In this document: one piece after another, positions 26,401-33,736 of the stretch
Layout of the letters: each line of letters starts with the position of its first letter
How positions within the stretch are numbered: the stretch's first letter is position 1
Origin: Streptomyces sp. T39
GTDB taxonomy: Bacteria; Actinomycetota; Actinomycetes; Streptomycetales; Streptomycetaceae
NCBI RefSeq assembly: GCF_008042045.1
Contig: NZ_RDBP01000033.1
Span: 42,919 to 77,934 of the forward strand
Direction of reading: 5' to 3'
Length of the DNA stretch: 35,016 nucleotides
The notes under the pieces: model-generated
The model's input: the letters and a program-made list of their open reading frames with translations, nothing else
The model's database searches: none
Told to the model about the DNA's origin: nothing
Position numbers and translations under genes: made by a program

Positions 26401-27724
26401 GGAAGCGGACGAGTTCGCCCTTCCCCGGTCCAGGGCGGTCAACGAGCGGCTGCACGCCATGATCCCGGGCGGCGCGCACACCTACGCCAAGGGCGACGAC
26501 CAGTACCCCGAGAACCTGGCCCCGGTCATCAGCCACGGCCGCGGCGCCCATGTGTGGGACGTCGACGGCAACCGCTACATCGAGTACGGCTCCGGCCTGC
26601 GGTCGGTCAGCCTCGGCCACGCCCACCCACGCGTGCTGGAGGCGGTACGGCGGGAACTCGACCGCGGCGGCAACTTCGTCCGGCCGTCCGTCGTGGAGGC
26701 CGACGCCGCGGAACGCTTCCTGGCCACGGTGCCGACCGCCGACATGGTGAAGTTCGCGAAGAACGGCTCCGACGCCACCACCGCCGCGGTGCGCCTCGCC
26801 CGCGCCGCCACCGGGCGCCCCCGGGTGGCGCTCTGCGCCGATCACCCGTTCTTCTCCACCGACGACTGGTTCATCGGCACCACACCGATGTCCGCCGGCA
26901 TCCCGGACGCCGTCAACGAGCTCACCGTGTCCTTCCCCTACGGCGACCTGGCCGCCGCGGAGGCCCTGCTCACCCGGTACGAGGGCGAGGTCGCCTGCCT
27001 GATCCTCGAACCCGCCACCCACACCGAGCCACCGCCCGGCTACCTCGCCGGGCTGCGCGAACTGGCCGACCGGCACGGCTGCGTCCTGGTCTTCGACGAG
27101 ATGATCACCGGCTTCCGCTGGTCCGAGGCGGGCGCCCAGAGACTGTACGGCGTGGTCCCCGACCTCTCCACGTTCGGCAAGGCGCTGGGCAACGGCTTCG
27201 CCGTCTCCGCGCTGGCCGGACGCCGCGCACTGATGGAACGGGGCGGACTGCGCCACCGCGGCGAGCGGGTCTTCCTCCTCTCCACCACGCACGGAGCGGA
27301 GACCCATTCCCTGGCCGCCGCGATGGCCGTGCAGACCACCTACACCGAGGAGGGCGTCACCGCCCGGCTGCACGCCCTCGGCGAACGCCTGGCCGCGGGG
27401 GTCCGCGAGGCCGCGGCCGGCATGGGCGTCGCCGACCACCTCGTCGTCCGGGGCCGCGCCAGCAACCTGGTCTTCGCCACCCTCGACGCGAACGGACGCC
27501 CGTCCCAGGAGTACCGCACCCTGTTCCTGCGCCGGCTCCTCGCGGGCGGGGTGCTGGCCCCGTCGTTCGTGGTGAGCGCCGCACTGGACGACGCCGACAT
27601 CGACCGCACCGTCGACGTGGTGGCCCAGGCGTGCGCGGTGTACCGCAAGGCGCTGGACGCGGGCGACCCCGGGCCCTGGCTGGGCGGAAGGCCGGTGAAG
27701 CCGGTCTTCCGCGCCCGCGTCTGA
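26291..27724 (+). CDS. Glutamate-1-semialdehyde aminomutase-like class III aminotransferase
   Basis: A 477-aa PLP enzyme. Conserved features are IPGGAHTYAKGDDQYP, HVWDVDGNRYIEYG, KNGSDATTAAVRLAR, FDEMITGFRW and the PLP-binding K297 in TFGKALGNGFAVSAL. True HemL enzymes are about 430 aa and lack the first 40 residues seen here, which are a 10-residue repeat (HPAE-TAVTT). Members of this subgroup in sugar operons are thought to aminate a sugar-derived aldehyde or ketone rather than make aminolevulinate. It is the last gene of the operon. Translation may start at ATG 26291 or at any of three repeated GTG codons (26321, 26351, 26381). The stop lies in an inverted repeat shared with the convergent PAP2 gene. 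Confidence 0.88.
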   Translation: MGTEHPAETAVTTGHPAEAAVTTEHPAETAVTTGHPAEADEFALPRSRAVNERLHAMIPGGAHTYAKGDDQYPENLAPVISHGRGAHVWDVDGNRYIEYGSGLRSVSLGHAHPRVLEAVRRELDRGGNFVRPSVVEADAAERFLATVPTADMVKFAKNGSDATTAAVRLARAATGRPRVALCADHPFFSTDDWFIGTTPMSAGIPDAVNELTVSFPYGDLAAAEALLTRYEGEVACLILEPATHTEPPPGYLAGLRELADRHGCVLVFDEMITGFRWSEAGAQRLYGVVPDLSTFGKALGNGFAVSALAGRRALMERGGLRHRGERVFLLSTTHGAETHSLAAAMAVQTTYTEEGVTARLHALGERLAAGVREAAAGMGVADHLVVRGRASNLVFATLDANGRPSQEYRTLFLRRLLAGGVLAPSFVVSAALDDADIDRTVDVVAQACAVYRKALDAGDPGPWLGGRPVKPVFRARV

Positions 27725-27773
27725 CGTCACGTCGCCCGCCCCCGCGCCCGGCCGGGGTGCTCCGGGACGTCAG
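27721..27773. terminator. Bidirectional terminator candidate between convergent genes
   Basis: CTGACGTC (27721-27728) and GACGTCAG (27766-27773) are perfect inverted repeats around a 37-base GC-rich spacer, which itself can pair (CCCCG with CGGGG). Both stop codons, the aminotransferase TGA and the PAP2 TGA, lie inside the arms. No T-run follows, as is common in Streptomyces. Confidence 0.6.
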
Positions 27774-28423
27774 GTCCGGCGGTCGGCCGGCTCCCCGGCG
27801 GGCCGGTCACCACCGGCCGGGGAGCCGGGCGGCCCGCCCCGGCCGGCCTCCTGGCCCACCACCCGGCCGACCAGCCACGCGGCCACCGGCACCACCGCCA
27901 GCGCGGTGCACCAGCCGCCCACGGTGTCGGTCGGGTAGTGCGCGCCCAGGGCGACCTGCGCCCAGCCCATCGCGGCCCCGGCGACCAGCGCCGCGCCGAG
28001 CACGACCACGGGACCGGCCGCCGCAAGCAGCGCCACCACGACGGCGAGCGCCGTGAGGAACGCGGTGTGCCCGCTCGGGAAGGACAGGTGCCCGTCGTGG
28101 ATGGTCCGGCCCACCAGGGGCTTGAGCAGCTTCGTGACCAGCACGGCCGCCCCGGGGCCCACGACGACGAGCACCGCGGCCCGAGGGCGCCGCCGCAGCA
28201 GGCAGGCCGCCACCAGCGCCGCCACCAGGGCCGCGGCCCCCACCGGCTCCCCGAGGAAGTCCACGCCCAGGGCCACCTGCCGCCACGGCGTACCGACGCC
28301 GTCCACCCCGCCCTGCACCCACGTGTCCGGCCCGCCGGGCCCGCCCTCCCCGGCGTACAGGACACCGAGCCCCAGCACCACGAACGCGGCGAGGGCCGCC
28401 ACACCAGAAGACGAGGAACCCAT
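27770..28423 (-). CDS. PAP2-family membrane phosphatase
   Basis: A 217-aa membrane protein with about six hydrophobic segments. PAP2 motif 2 is intact (FPSGHT), and motif 3 keeps its His and Asp (ALGAHYPTD). Motif 1 reads KPLVGRTIHDGH instead of K-x6-RP. The usual Ser-Arg of motif 3 is replaced (WAQVALGAHYPTD), so a normally conserved arginine is missing and activity is uncertain. Family members remove phosphate from lipid pyrophosphates; next to an exopolysaccharide operon, undecaprenyl-pyrophosphate recycling is a fair guess. I chose the start at 28423 (MGSSSSGVAAL). Starts at 28450 or 28531 would add non-membrane residues antisense to a lipoprotein signal peptide. No strong ribosome-binding site is seen. 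Confidence 0.75.
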   Translation of the reverse strand: MGSSSSGVAALAAFVVLGLGVLYAGEGGPGGPDTWVQGGVDGVGTPWRQVALGVDFLGEPVGAAALVAALVAACLLRRRPRAAVLVVVGPGAAVLVTKLLKPLVGRTIHDGHLSFPSGHTAFLTALAVVVALLAAAGPVVVLGAALVAGAAMGWAQVALGAHYPTDTVGGWCTALAVVPVAAWLVGRVVGQEAGRGGPPGSPAGGDRPAGEPADRRT

Positions 28424-28557
28424 GCGCACCCGCGCCGTCGCCGCACTCATCGCCGCAGGCTTGCTCGCAACGCTCACCGCGTGCAGCAGCGACCCGACGT
28501 ACACCGTTGTCGATGTGCGAGACAACGGCATTATGAGGATGGCGGACCTGCATCTGC
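28422..28557 (+). pseudogene. 5' fragment of a lipoprotein gene, cut off by an inverted duplication
   Basis: An ATG with GAGGAA at 28413-28418 opens a frame encoding a clear lipoprotein signal peptide: RTR, a hydrophobic core, then LTAC with C21 as the lipidated residue. About 24 mature residues follow (SSDPTYTVVDVRDNGIMRM). After base 28557, codon 45, the sequence switches to the reverse complement of an internal part of the LuxR gene. From there the frame reads Arg/Pro-rich nonsense. The family of the lost protein cannot be told. The start overlaps head-to-head with the leftward PAP2 start at a shared CATG. Confidence 0.6.
28504..28528. repeat. 8-bp perfect inverted repeat
   Basis: CCGTTGTC (28504-28511) and GACAACGG (28521-28528) flank a 9-base loop. 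It lies in the lipoprotein fragment and about 80-105 bases upstream of the PAP2 start, so it could be an operator for the leftward gene. It could also be chance. Confidence 0.4.
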
Positions 28558-28759
28558 GCTGGCCAGTGCGGTGCCGAGTGCGACCGCGGCGCGCACCCGG
28601 TCACGTGGTTCGGCGGGCAGGTGCTGTGCCTCCGCGAGACGGGCGATGGCCGCGGCGGCGTCGGCCGACGCGTACTCCAGGGAGCCCAGTTCGGTGAGCA
28701 GCCGCTGGCGGAGGTCGTCGGCGAGCGGTTCGGCCAGAGCGCGGCGGAGATAGCCGGTG
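28558..28759 (-). repeat. Left arm of a perfect 202-bp inverted duplication
   Basis: I compared all 202 bases with the reverse complement of 29103-29304 and found no mismatch. The copy is antisense to the regulator gene and encodes, on the minus strand, the same peptide (YLRRALAEPLADDLRQRLL and onward). It replaces both the 3' part of the lipoprotein gene and the 5' part of the regulator gene. The arms are 343 bases apart. Confidence 0.97.
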
Positions 28760-30714
28760 CGAACCTGGCCGGTCTGCTCGCCGCGGCGGCCGGAGCCGAC
28801 CCCGCCCGGGTCGCCGGCTGGCTCACCGCCATGACCCGGATCGGCATGCTGCGCCACGACGCCTCGGGCCGGCCCCGCTACGCGCACCCGCTGCTGCGCG
28901 ACGCCGTGCTCACCGGCTGGCCGACGCACCGCCGGGAGGCCGCCCACCGGGCGGCGGCCGAAACGATGCTGCATCGCGGCGAGCGCGTCGAGACGATCGC
29001 CCGGCATCTGCTGCGCACACCGGCCGTCGGCCTGCCCTGGGCGCTGCGGGTGCTGCGGGACGCGGTGACGGTCGCCGTGCACGACGCCCGCCCCGAGGAC
29101 GCCACCGGCTATCTCCGCCGCGCTCTGGCCGAACCGCTCGCCGACGACCTCCGCCAGCGGCTGCTCACCGAACTGGGCTCCCTGGAGTACGCGTCGGCCG
29201 ACGCCGCCGCGGCCATCGCCCGTCTCGCGGAGGCACAGCACCTGCCCGCCGAACCACGTGACCGGGTGCGCGCCGCGGTCGCACTCGGCACCGCACTGGC
29301 CAGCCGCGGTGAGGTCCGCACGGCCCTGCAGGTCCTGCGGCGCACGGAGGGCCGGCTGGACGGCCACCCGGGACTCGCCCGGACCGTGCAGACCGCCACC
29401 GCGCTGCTGTCGGACCTGGACCTGGCCGCGCGCCAGGAGACGTACGGCCGGCTCTTCGAGACCGACGGGCGCTCCCCCGAACTCGTCGGCACCGCAGGGC
29501 AGATCCTGCTGGTGCGGTACGCGGCGACGGCCGCGCTCATCTCGGCCGGGGAGGCGATGACCCGCGTGCGGGCCCTGCTCGCGCAGCCGGCCGACCCCCT
29601 CGCCGAGCCCTTCCTGCTGGGCACCGCCGCCGCGATCGCCCAGTGGGCGGACGAACTCGACGAGGCGGACCGGCTCGTGGACCGCGGCCTGGCCGAGCAG
29701 CATCCCGCGCTGCTCCACCCCATGCGGCACGCGCTGCTCAACACCCGCGCCGACATCGCGGGTGCCCGCGGCGACCACGCAGCCCTGCTCGCCGACGCGG
29801 ACGGCGACCCGGCCGTCCCCGCGCGGTCGTGCACCGGGCCGACCAACCGGGACGCCCATGTGCTGATGGCGCTCGTCCACACCGGGCGCGCGGCGGACGC
29901 CGCACGGCTCGCGAACGCCTTCGACCTGAGCCGGGCACCGGAGTCCTGGGAGCTGAACCGCTTCCTGTACGCGCGGGGTGTGCAGCGCGCCGCCGCGGGC
30001 GACCACGCGGGCGCGGTCCACGACTTCCTGGAGTGCGGACGCCGCCAGTCCGCCCGCCAGGTGATCAGCCCGGTCGTCACGCCCTGGCGCACGGCAGTCG
30101 CGGAGTGCCGCCTGGCACTCGGCGGCGGCCAGGAGGCGCTGGACCTGGCCGCCGAGGAACTGCGCCTGGCCCAGACGTGGAACACCCCGCGGACGGTGGG
30201 CCGCGCCCTGCGGGTCCTCGGCAGCGCGACCGGCGGCCGGCGGGGACTGAAGCTGGCCGGGGAGGCGGTGGACATCCTCCGGGAGGCACCCGCCGACACC
30301 GGAACGGAACTGATCGAGGCGCTGCTCGCCCAGGGCCGCCAGCTCCTCGCCGCCGGTGAGCGCGGACGAGCCCGGGACCGCCTGCGCGAAGCGGCCGGCC
30401 TGGCCGAACGCAAGGGCGCGGTGCGGCTGTCGGTCCTCGCCGGACGCGCCCTGCGCGAGGGCGGCGCCCGCGGCTCGGTGTCGTCACGGACCGGCTCGGG
30501 CGCCCTGACCGGCAGTGAACGCCGCATCGCCGAACTGGCCGCCGGCGGACGGACGAACACGGAGATCGCCGAACTGCTGCACCTGGCCCGGCGCACCGTG
30601 GAGACCCATCTGACCAGCACCTACCGCAAGCTGGGGATACGCCGCAGGACGGAACTGCCGGCCGCCCTCGTCCACGGCGGCCGCCCGGACTCCGGCGGGC
30701 CGGGGCAGGACTGA
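28760..30714 (+). pseudogene. 5'-truncated LuxR-family (LAL/MalT-like) transcription regulator
   Basis: What remains is the end of an ATPase module (AGWLTAMTRIGMLRHD, RYAHPLLRDAVL), a long helical TPR-like region (about 600 residues), and an intact C-terminal LuxR helix-turn-helix (about 30505-30645: LTGSERRIAELAAGGRTNTE, RRTVETHLTSTYRKLGI). Intact relatives are about 900 aa or more, with an N-terminal Walker A ATPase. That half is absent here, cut at 28760 by the inverted duplication. A frame stays open from a GTG at 28621 and would give 697 aa, but its first 46 residues come from antisense sequence. The fragment could still yield a constitutive DNA-binding protein if expressed. No native start or ribosome-binding site is visible. 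Confidence 0.8.
29103..29304 (+). repeat. Right arm (source copy) of the 202-bp inverted duplication
   Basis: This is the native, in-frame copy inside the regulator's helical region; reading continues without a break on both sides (DATGYLRRAL and ALASRGEVRTAL). The inverted copy at 28558-28759 is identical, so the duplication is recent or maintained by gene conversion. Confidence 0.97.
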
Positions 30715-30733
30715 GCACGCGCCGCAGGCGGCA

Positions 30734-30826
30734 CCCGCGGCGACGGGGCCACGAGGGTGCCCGCGGCGACGGGCGCACGGGGGACACCCTCGGGTGACGG
30801 CGCACGGGGACGCCCGCGGTGACGGG
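30734..30826. repeat. Degenerate tandem repeat, about 26-bp period, four units
   Basis: The core CCCGCGGCGACGGG is exact at 30734-30747 and 30760-30773. It has one change at 30813-30826, and a weaker version (CTCGGGTGACGG) lies near 30789. The spacing is 26, about 27 and about 26 bases. The array sits between the convergent regulator remnant and the oxidoreductase operon and encodes nothing recognisable. Confidence 0.7.
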
Positions 30827-30862
30827 GTCGGGCCCCCGCCCGCGCGGACCCGGGCCCGACCC
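30825..30862. terminator. Terminator-like inverted repeat downstream of the molybdenum hydroxylase operon
   Basis: GGGTCGGGCCC (30825-30835) and GGGCCCGACCC (30852-30862) form an 11-pair stem with a 16-base loop. An outer pair, GTGACGGG near 30819 and CCCGTCAC at 30870-30877, may extend it past an asymmetric bulge. It lies 12 bases beyond the small-subunit stop and 110 bases beyond the regulator stop, so it could serve both convergent genes. Confidence 0.65.
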
Positions 30863-30873
30863 GCGCGTGCCCG

Positions 30874-31350
30874 TCACATCCTCTCGGCGCCGGCCCTGAT
30901 CGCCTCGCGGATCCGCGGGTACGTCCCGCAGCGGCAGATGTTGCGGATGCCGTCCAGGTCGGCGTCGGTGACCTGGCGGCCCTCCTCCCCGACGCGCCGG
31001 ACCAGGGCGACGGCGGCCATGATCTGGCCGGGCTGGCAGTAGCCGCACTGGGCCACGTCCAGGTCGAGCCAGGCCTCCTGCATGGGGTGCAGGTCGGCGC
31101 CCACGGTGGCCGGAAGCCCTTCGATGGTGGTGATCTCGTCGGACGGCCGGAGGTCCTTCACCGGTATCGCGCAGGGGTTGGCCGCCCGCCCGTTGAGATG
31201 ACTGGTGCAGGCCTTGCAGACGTTGATGCCGCAGCCGTACTTCGGCCCCGTGAGGCCGAGGATGTCGCGCAGGACCCACAGCAGCCGCTCGTCGTCGGCC
31301 GCGTCGACCGTGACCTGCTCGCCGTTGAGTCGGAAGGTGTGCTGAGGCAC
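30874..31350 (-). CDS. oxiA: [2Fe-2S] small subunit of molybdenum hydroxylase (OxiA/IorA-like)
   Basis: A 158-aa electron-transfer subunit of the xanthine dehydrogenase family. The plant-ferredoxin-like cluster uses C40, C45, C48 and C60 (YGCGINVCKAC and NPC). The helical domain cluster uses C102, C105, C139 and C141 (QCGYCQPGQIM and NICRCGTYPRIREAI). It pairs with the large subunit encoded 17 bases upstream. The GTG start has GGAG five bases ahead; longer frames read into the large-subunit gene. The partner is Tat-exported and this protein has no signal of its own, so it probably travels as a passenger. In Streptomyces sp. K30, OxiAB is proposed to oxidise the aldehyde ends of rubber fragments. 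It is the last gene of the lcp operon. Confidence 0.9.
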   Translation of the reverse strand: MPQHTFRLNGEQVTVDAADDERLLWVLRDILGLTGPKYGCGINVCKACTSHLNGRAANPCAIPVKDLRPSDEITTIEGLPATVGADLHPMQEAWLDLDVAQCGYCQPGQIMAAVALVRRVGEEGRQVTDADLDGIRNICRCGTYPRIREAIRAGAERM

Positions 31351-31367
31351 GGAAGCTCCAAGCGGTG

Positions 31368-33719
31368 TCAGCGGACGTGGTCGAGGCCGTCGGTGGGGGA
31401 GGCGGGGACGGGCGGGACGGTGGGTTTCGGCTCGAAGGACAGCGTGCCGTGGTTGACGGGGAACACCGTGGGCATCGTGCCGGTGGCTCGCCCGTAGGCG
31501 CAGGCGACGGCGGCCATGGCGGCGGCCACCCCGAGTTCCCCGGCGCCACCGGGCCGATCGCCGGTGGAGGGCAGGACGACGACCTTCAGCTCGGGCGGGG
31601 TGTTCCACTGCCGGGTGTAGAAGTAGTTGTCCCAGCTCGCTTCGAGGAAGTGACCGTCGCGCAGGTGGAGGCTGGAGGTCAGGGTCAGCGCGATGCCGTC
31701 CATGACGCAGCCCGTCATCTGCGCCTCCAGCCCGCGCGGGTTGACGGCGAGGCCCACGTCCACCGCGACGACCGCCTTGGTGACGCGCGGCCCGGTGACA
31801 CCGTCCCGGACGGGGCGGCCGGTCACCTCGGGACGGCAGTCGATCTCCACCAGCACCGCGCAGGCGGAGTGGTACTCGGCGTGGAAGGCGATGCCCTGTG
31901 CCGTTCCGGCGGGCATGGTCCTGCCCCAGTCGCCCTCCTCGGCCGCCGTGTCGAGGACGGCGCGGGCGCGGTCGTCGCGCAGGACGTCGTGGCGGAACCG
32001 CCAGGGGTCCTTGCCCATCCTGGCGGCGAGCCGGTCGACGAGGAGCTCCCGGGCGCAGGTGACGTCGGGGGAGTAGACGCCCCGCATGCTGCCGGTGTTG
32101 AACCTCTTGTCGGTCTCGCTCAGGAGCCGGCTGTTCACGCCGAAGTCGTAGGGCATCGACTGCGAGAGCTGGAAGAAGGTCTGGGAGAAGCCGATGTCGC
32201 CGACCGGCAGCCGTGCGGCCAGCGCGGTGAAGATCTCACCGAGTCCGTGTCCGAGGTCGGTCGAGACACCGGTGTGCCGCTGTTTGTAGCCGAGCACGGT
32301 GTCGCCGAGATAGGAGATGCGGACGCGCGAGGTGGCCATGGGGTGGGTGCGCCCCTGACGGACGTCGTCGGCGCGGTGCCACATCAGCCTCACCGGCTTG
32401 CCGATCCGCCGGGAGACCTCGACGGCCTCCAGCGCGGCGTCGAAGAAGAGCTTGCGCCCGAAGGAGCCGCCCCCCTCGGTCACATGCACGGTCACGGCGC
32501 CGAGCGGCAGGCCGAGCCTGGCGGCGATGGCCTCCTTGGCGACGACGGGCGCCTTCAGGCTCGACCAGATCTCGGCCCGGTCGGGGCGCACGTCGGCGAT
32601 CGCGCAGTTGGGCTCCAGGGCGCTGTTGCTGCGGAAGTGGAAGGTGAACCGCTCCTCCACGCTCGGGGTCAGCGGAGGCAGCCCCATGGGGAGTTCGGCG
32701 TCCCGCAGGGTCGCGAGCACGGAGGCGTCGGAAGCGCCCTCGGCGCTCCCCGGCCGCCAGGTCACGCGCAGGGCGCGCACGGCGTCGATGCACCGGCCGA
32801 AGGTGGTCGCCCGCACCGCCACCCCCGTGGGGATCACGACGACGTCGGTGACTCCGGGCATCGCACGGACCTCGGCGGCGTTGGACACCGATCCGACGGT
32901 GCCGTTGATCGTCGGCGGACGGCACACCATGGTCGGCAGGGCGTCCGGGACGTCCAGGTCCATCGTGAATTTCTTCCGCCCGGTGACGGCCGCGAGGGCG
33001 TCGACCCGGCCGTGCGGGCGGCCGACGACCGCGAACGACCCGGGATCCTTGAGAGCGACGGACACCTGCTCGGTCCGGGCGCCCGCCGCCGCGGGGGAGA
33101 GCGCCCCGATGCCGGCGCTCCGGCCGCCGGGACCGGTGACGACGCCGTCCTTCCAGGTCAGTTCGGCGACGGCGACGCCCCAGTCGTCCGCCGCGGCCCG
33201 CAGCAGCCTGCTGCGGGCGATCGCGGCGGCGACCCGGATCGGGGTGTAGGTGGAGAACGTCGTGTTCGACCCGCCGGTGAGCTGGTTGAACAGCAGTTCC
33301 GGCCGGGCGTCGGCCAGGGTGACCCGCACCCGTGCGAGCGGCACGCCGAGTTCCTCGGCGATCAGCATCGCCGTCGAGGTGGTGATGCCCTGTCCCACCT
33401 CGGTCCTCGGCAGCGCGAAGGACACCGTTCCGTCGGTGTGCACCTCGACCGTGATCAGGCCGGAGGTCGGCAGGGCGGCCGCCGTCATCACGTCGTTGAG
33501 GTCGACCAGTTCGGTGAGCTCCGGCGAGGGGATCCCCGCCTCTCCCCGGTCCGCCCCCGCCTCTTCCGCCCGTGCCCCGGTGGCGGCCGCGAGCGGAGCG
33601 GCCGTCAGCAGGGTGGGGGCGGCCAGTACGTATCCGAGGAAGCGGCGCCGGCCGACGGGCTGCCGGCCGGGGTCCTGCCGGGGCGGGCGCTCGGCGCCGT
33701 CACCGGGTGTCGTGGTCAT
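31368..33719 (-). CDS. oxiB: Molybdopterin-binding large subunit of molybdenum hydroxylase (OxiB/IorB-like), Tat-exported
   Basis: A 783-aa catalytic subunit. The N-terminus has a twin-arginine signal (GRRRFLGYVLAAPTLLTAAP), so it is exported folded with its cofactor. The body matches isoquinoline oxidoreductase beta-type proteins: PRTEVGQGITTSTAMLIAEE, LTGGSNTT, EGGGSFGRK, GSMRGVYSP, and near the end GGAGELGVA with the likely catalytic E728. Its expected role, from the K30 locus, is oxidation of oligo-isoprenoid aldehydes to acids. The ATG at 33719 follows GGTGGAG at a rather short distance; a GTG nine bases upstream lacks a ribosome-binding site. It starts 17 bases after the lcp stop. No cytochrome subunit is encoded nearby, so the electron acceptor is unknown. 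Confidence 0.9.
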   Translation of the reverse strand: MTTTPGDGAERPPRQDPGRQPVGRRRFLGYVLAAPTLLTAAPLAAATGARAEEAGADRGEAGIPSPELTELVDLNDVMTAAALPTSGLITVEVHTDGTVSFALPRTEVGQGITTSTAMLIAEELGVPLARVRVTLADARPELLFNQLTGGSNTTFSTYTPIRVAAAIARSRLLRAAADDWGVAVAELTWKDGVVTGPGGRSAGIGALSPAAAGARTEQVSVALKDPGSFAVVGRPHGRVDALAAVTGRKKFTMDLDVPDALPTMVCRPPTINGTVGSVSNAAEVRAMPGVTDVVVIPTGVAVRATTFGRCIDAVRALRVTWRPGSAEGASDASVLATLRDAELPMGLPPLTPSVEERFTFHFRSNSALEPNCAIADVRPDRAEIWSSLKAPVVAKEAIAARLGLPLGAVTVHVTEGGGSFGRKLFFDAALEAVEVSRRIGKPVRLMWHRADDVRQGRTHPMATSRVRISYLGDTVLGYKQRHTGVSTDLGHGLGEIFTALAARLPVGDIGFSQTFFQLSQSMPYDFGVNSRLLSETDKRFNTGSMRGVYSPDVTCARELLVDRLAARMGKDPWRFRHDVLRDDRARAVLDTAAEEGDWGRTMPAGTAQGIAFHAEYHSACAVLVEIDCRPEVTGRPVRDGVTGPRVTKAVVAVDVGLAVNPRGLEAQMTGCVMDGIALTLTSSLHLRDGHFLEASWDNYFYTRQWNTPPELKVVVLPSTGDRPGGAGELGVAAAMAAVACAYGRATGTMPTVFPVNHGTLSFEPKPTVPPVPASPTDGLDHVR

Positions 33720-33736
33720 CGTCTCCACCGGCTGGT

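Noticed and set aside
17247..27724. dTDP-rhamnose pathway
   Set aside because: Only an RmlC-like gene is present. The nucleotidyltransferase is cytidylyltransferase-like and no rmlB or rmlD is seen.
27770..28531. Longer PAP2 start at 28531
   Set aside because: The extra 36 residues are non-membrane, antisense to a convincing lipoprotein signal peptide, and lack a ribosome-binding site.
28558..29304. Inverted repeats as ends of an insertion sequence
   Set aside because: The 343-bp spacer encodes part of the LuxR protein in frame with the right side. There is no transposase, and the right arm is native regulator sequence.
28531..30021. Minus-strand open frame whose first part looks like the LuxR protein
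   Set aside because: The resemblance comes only from the inverted 202-bp copy; beyond it the frame is antisense to the regulator and carries no motif.
30734..30826. Repeats read as a CRISPR array or attachment site
   Set aside because: The period is too short for spacers, the copies are degenerate, and there is no integrase or tRNA nearby.
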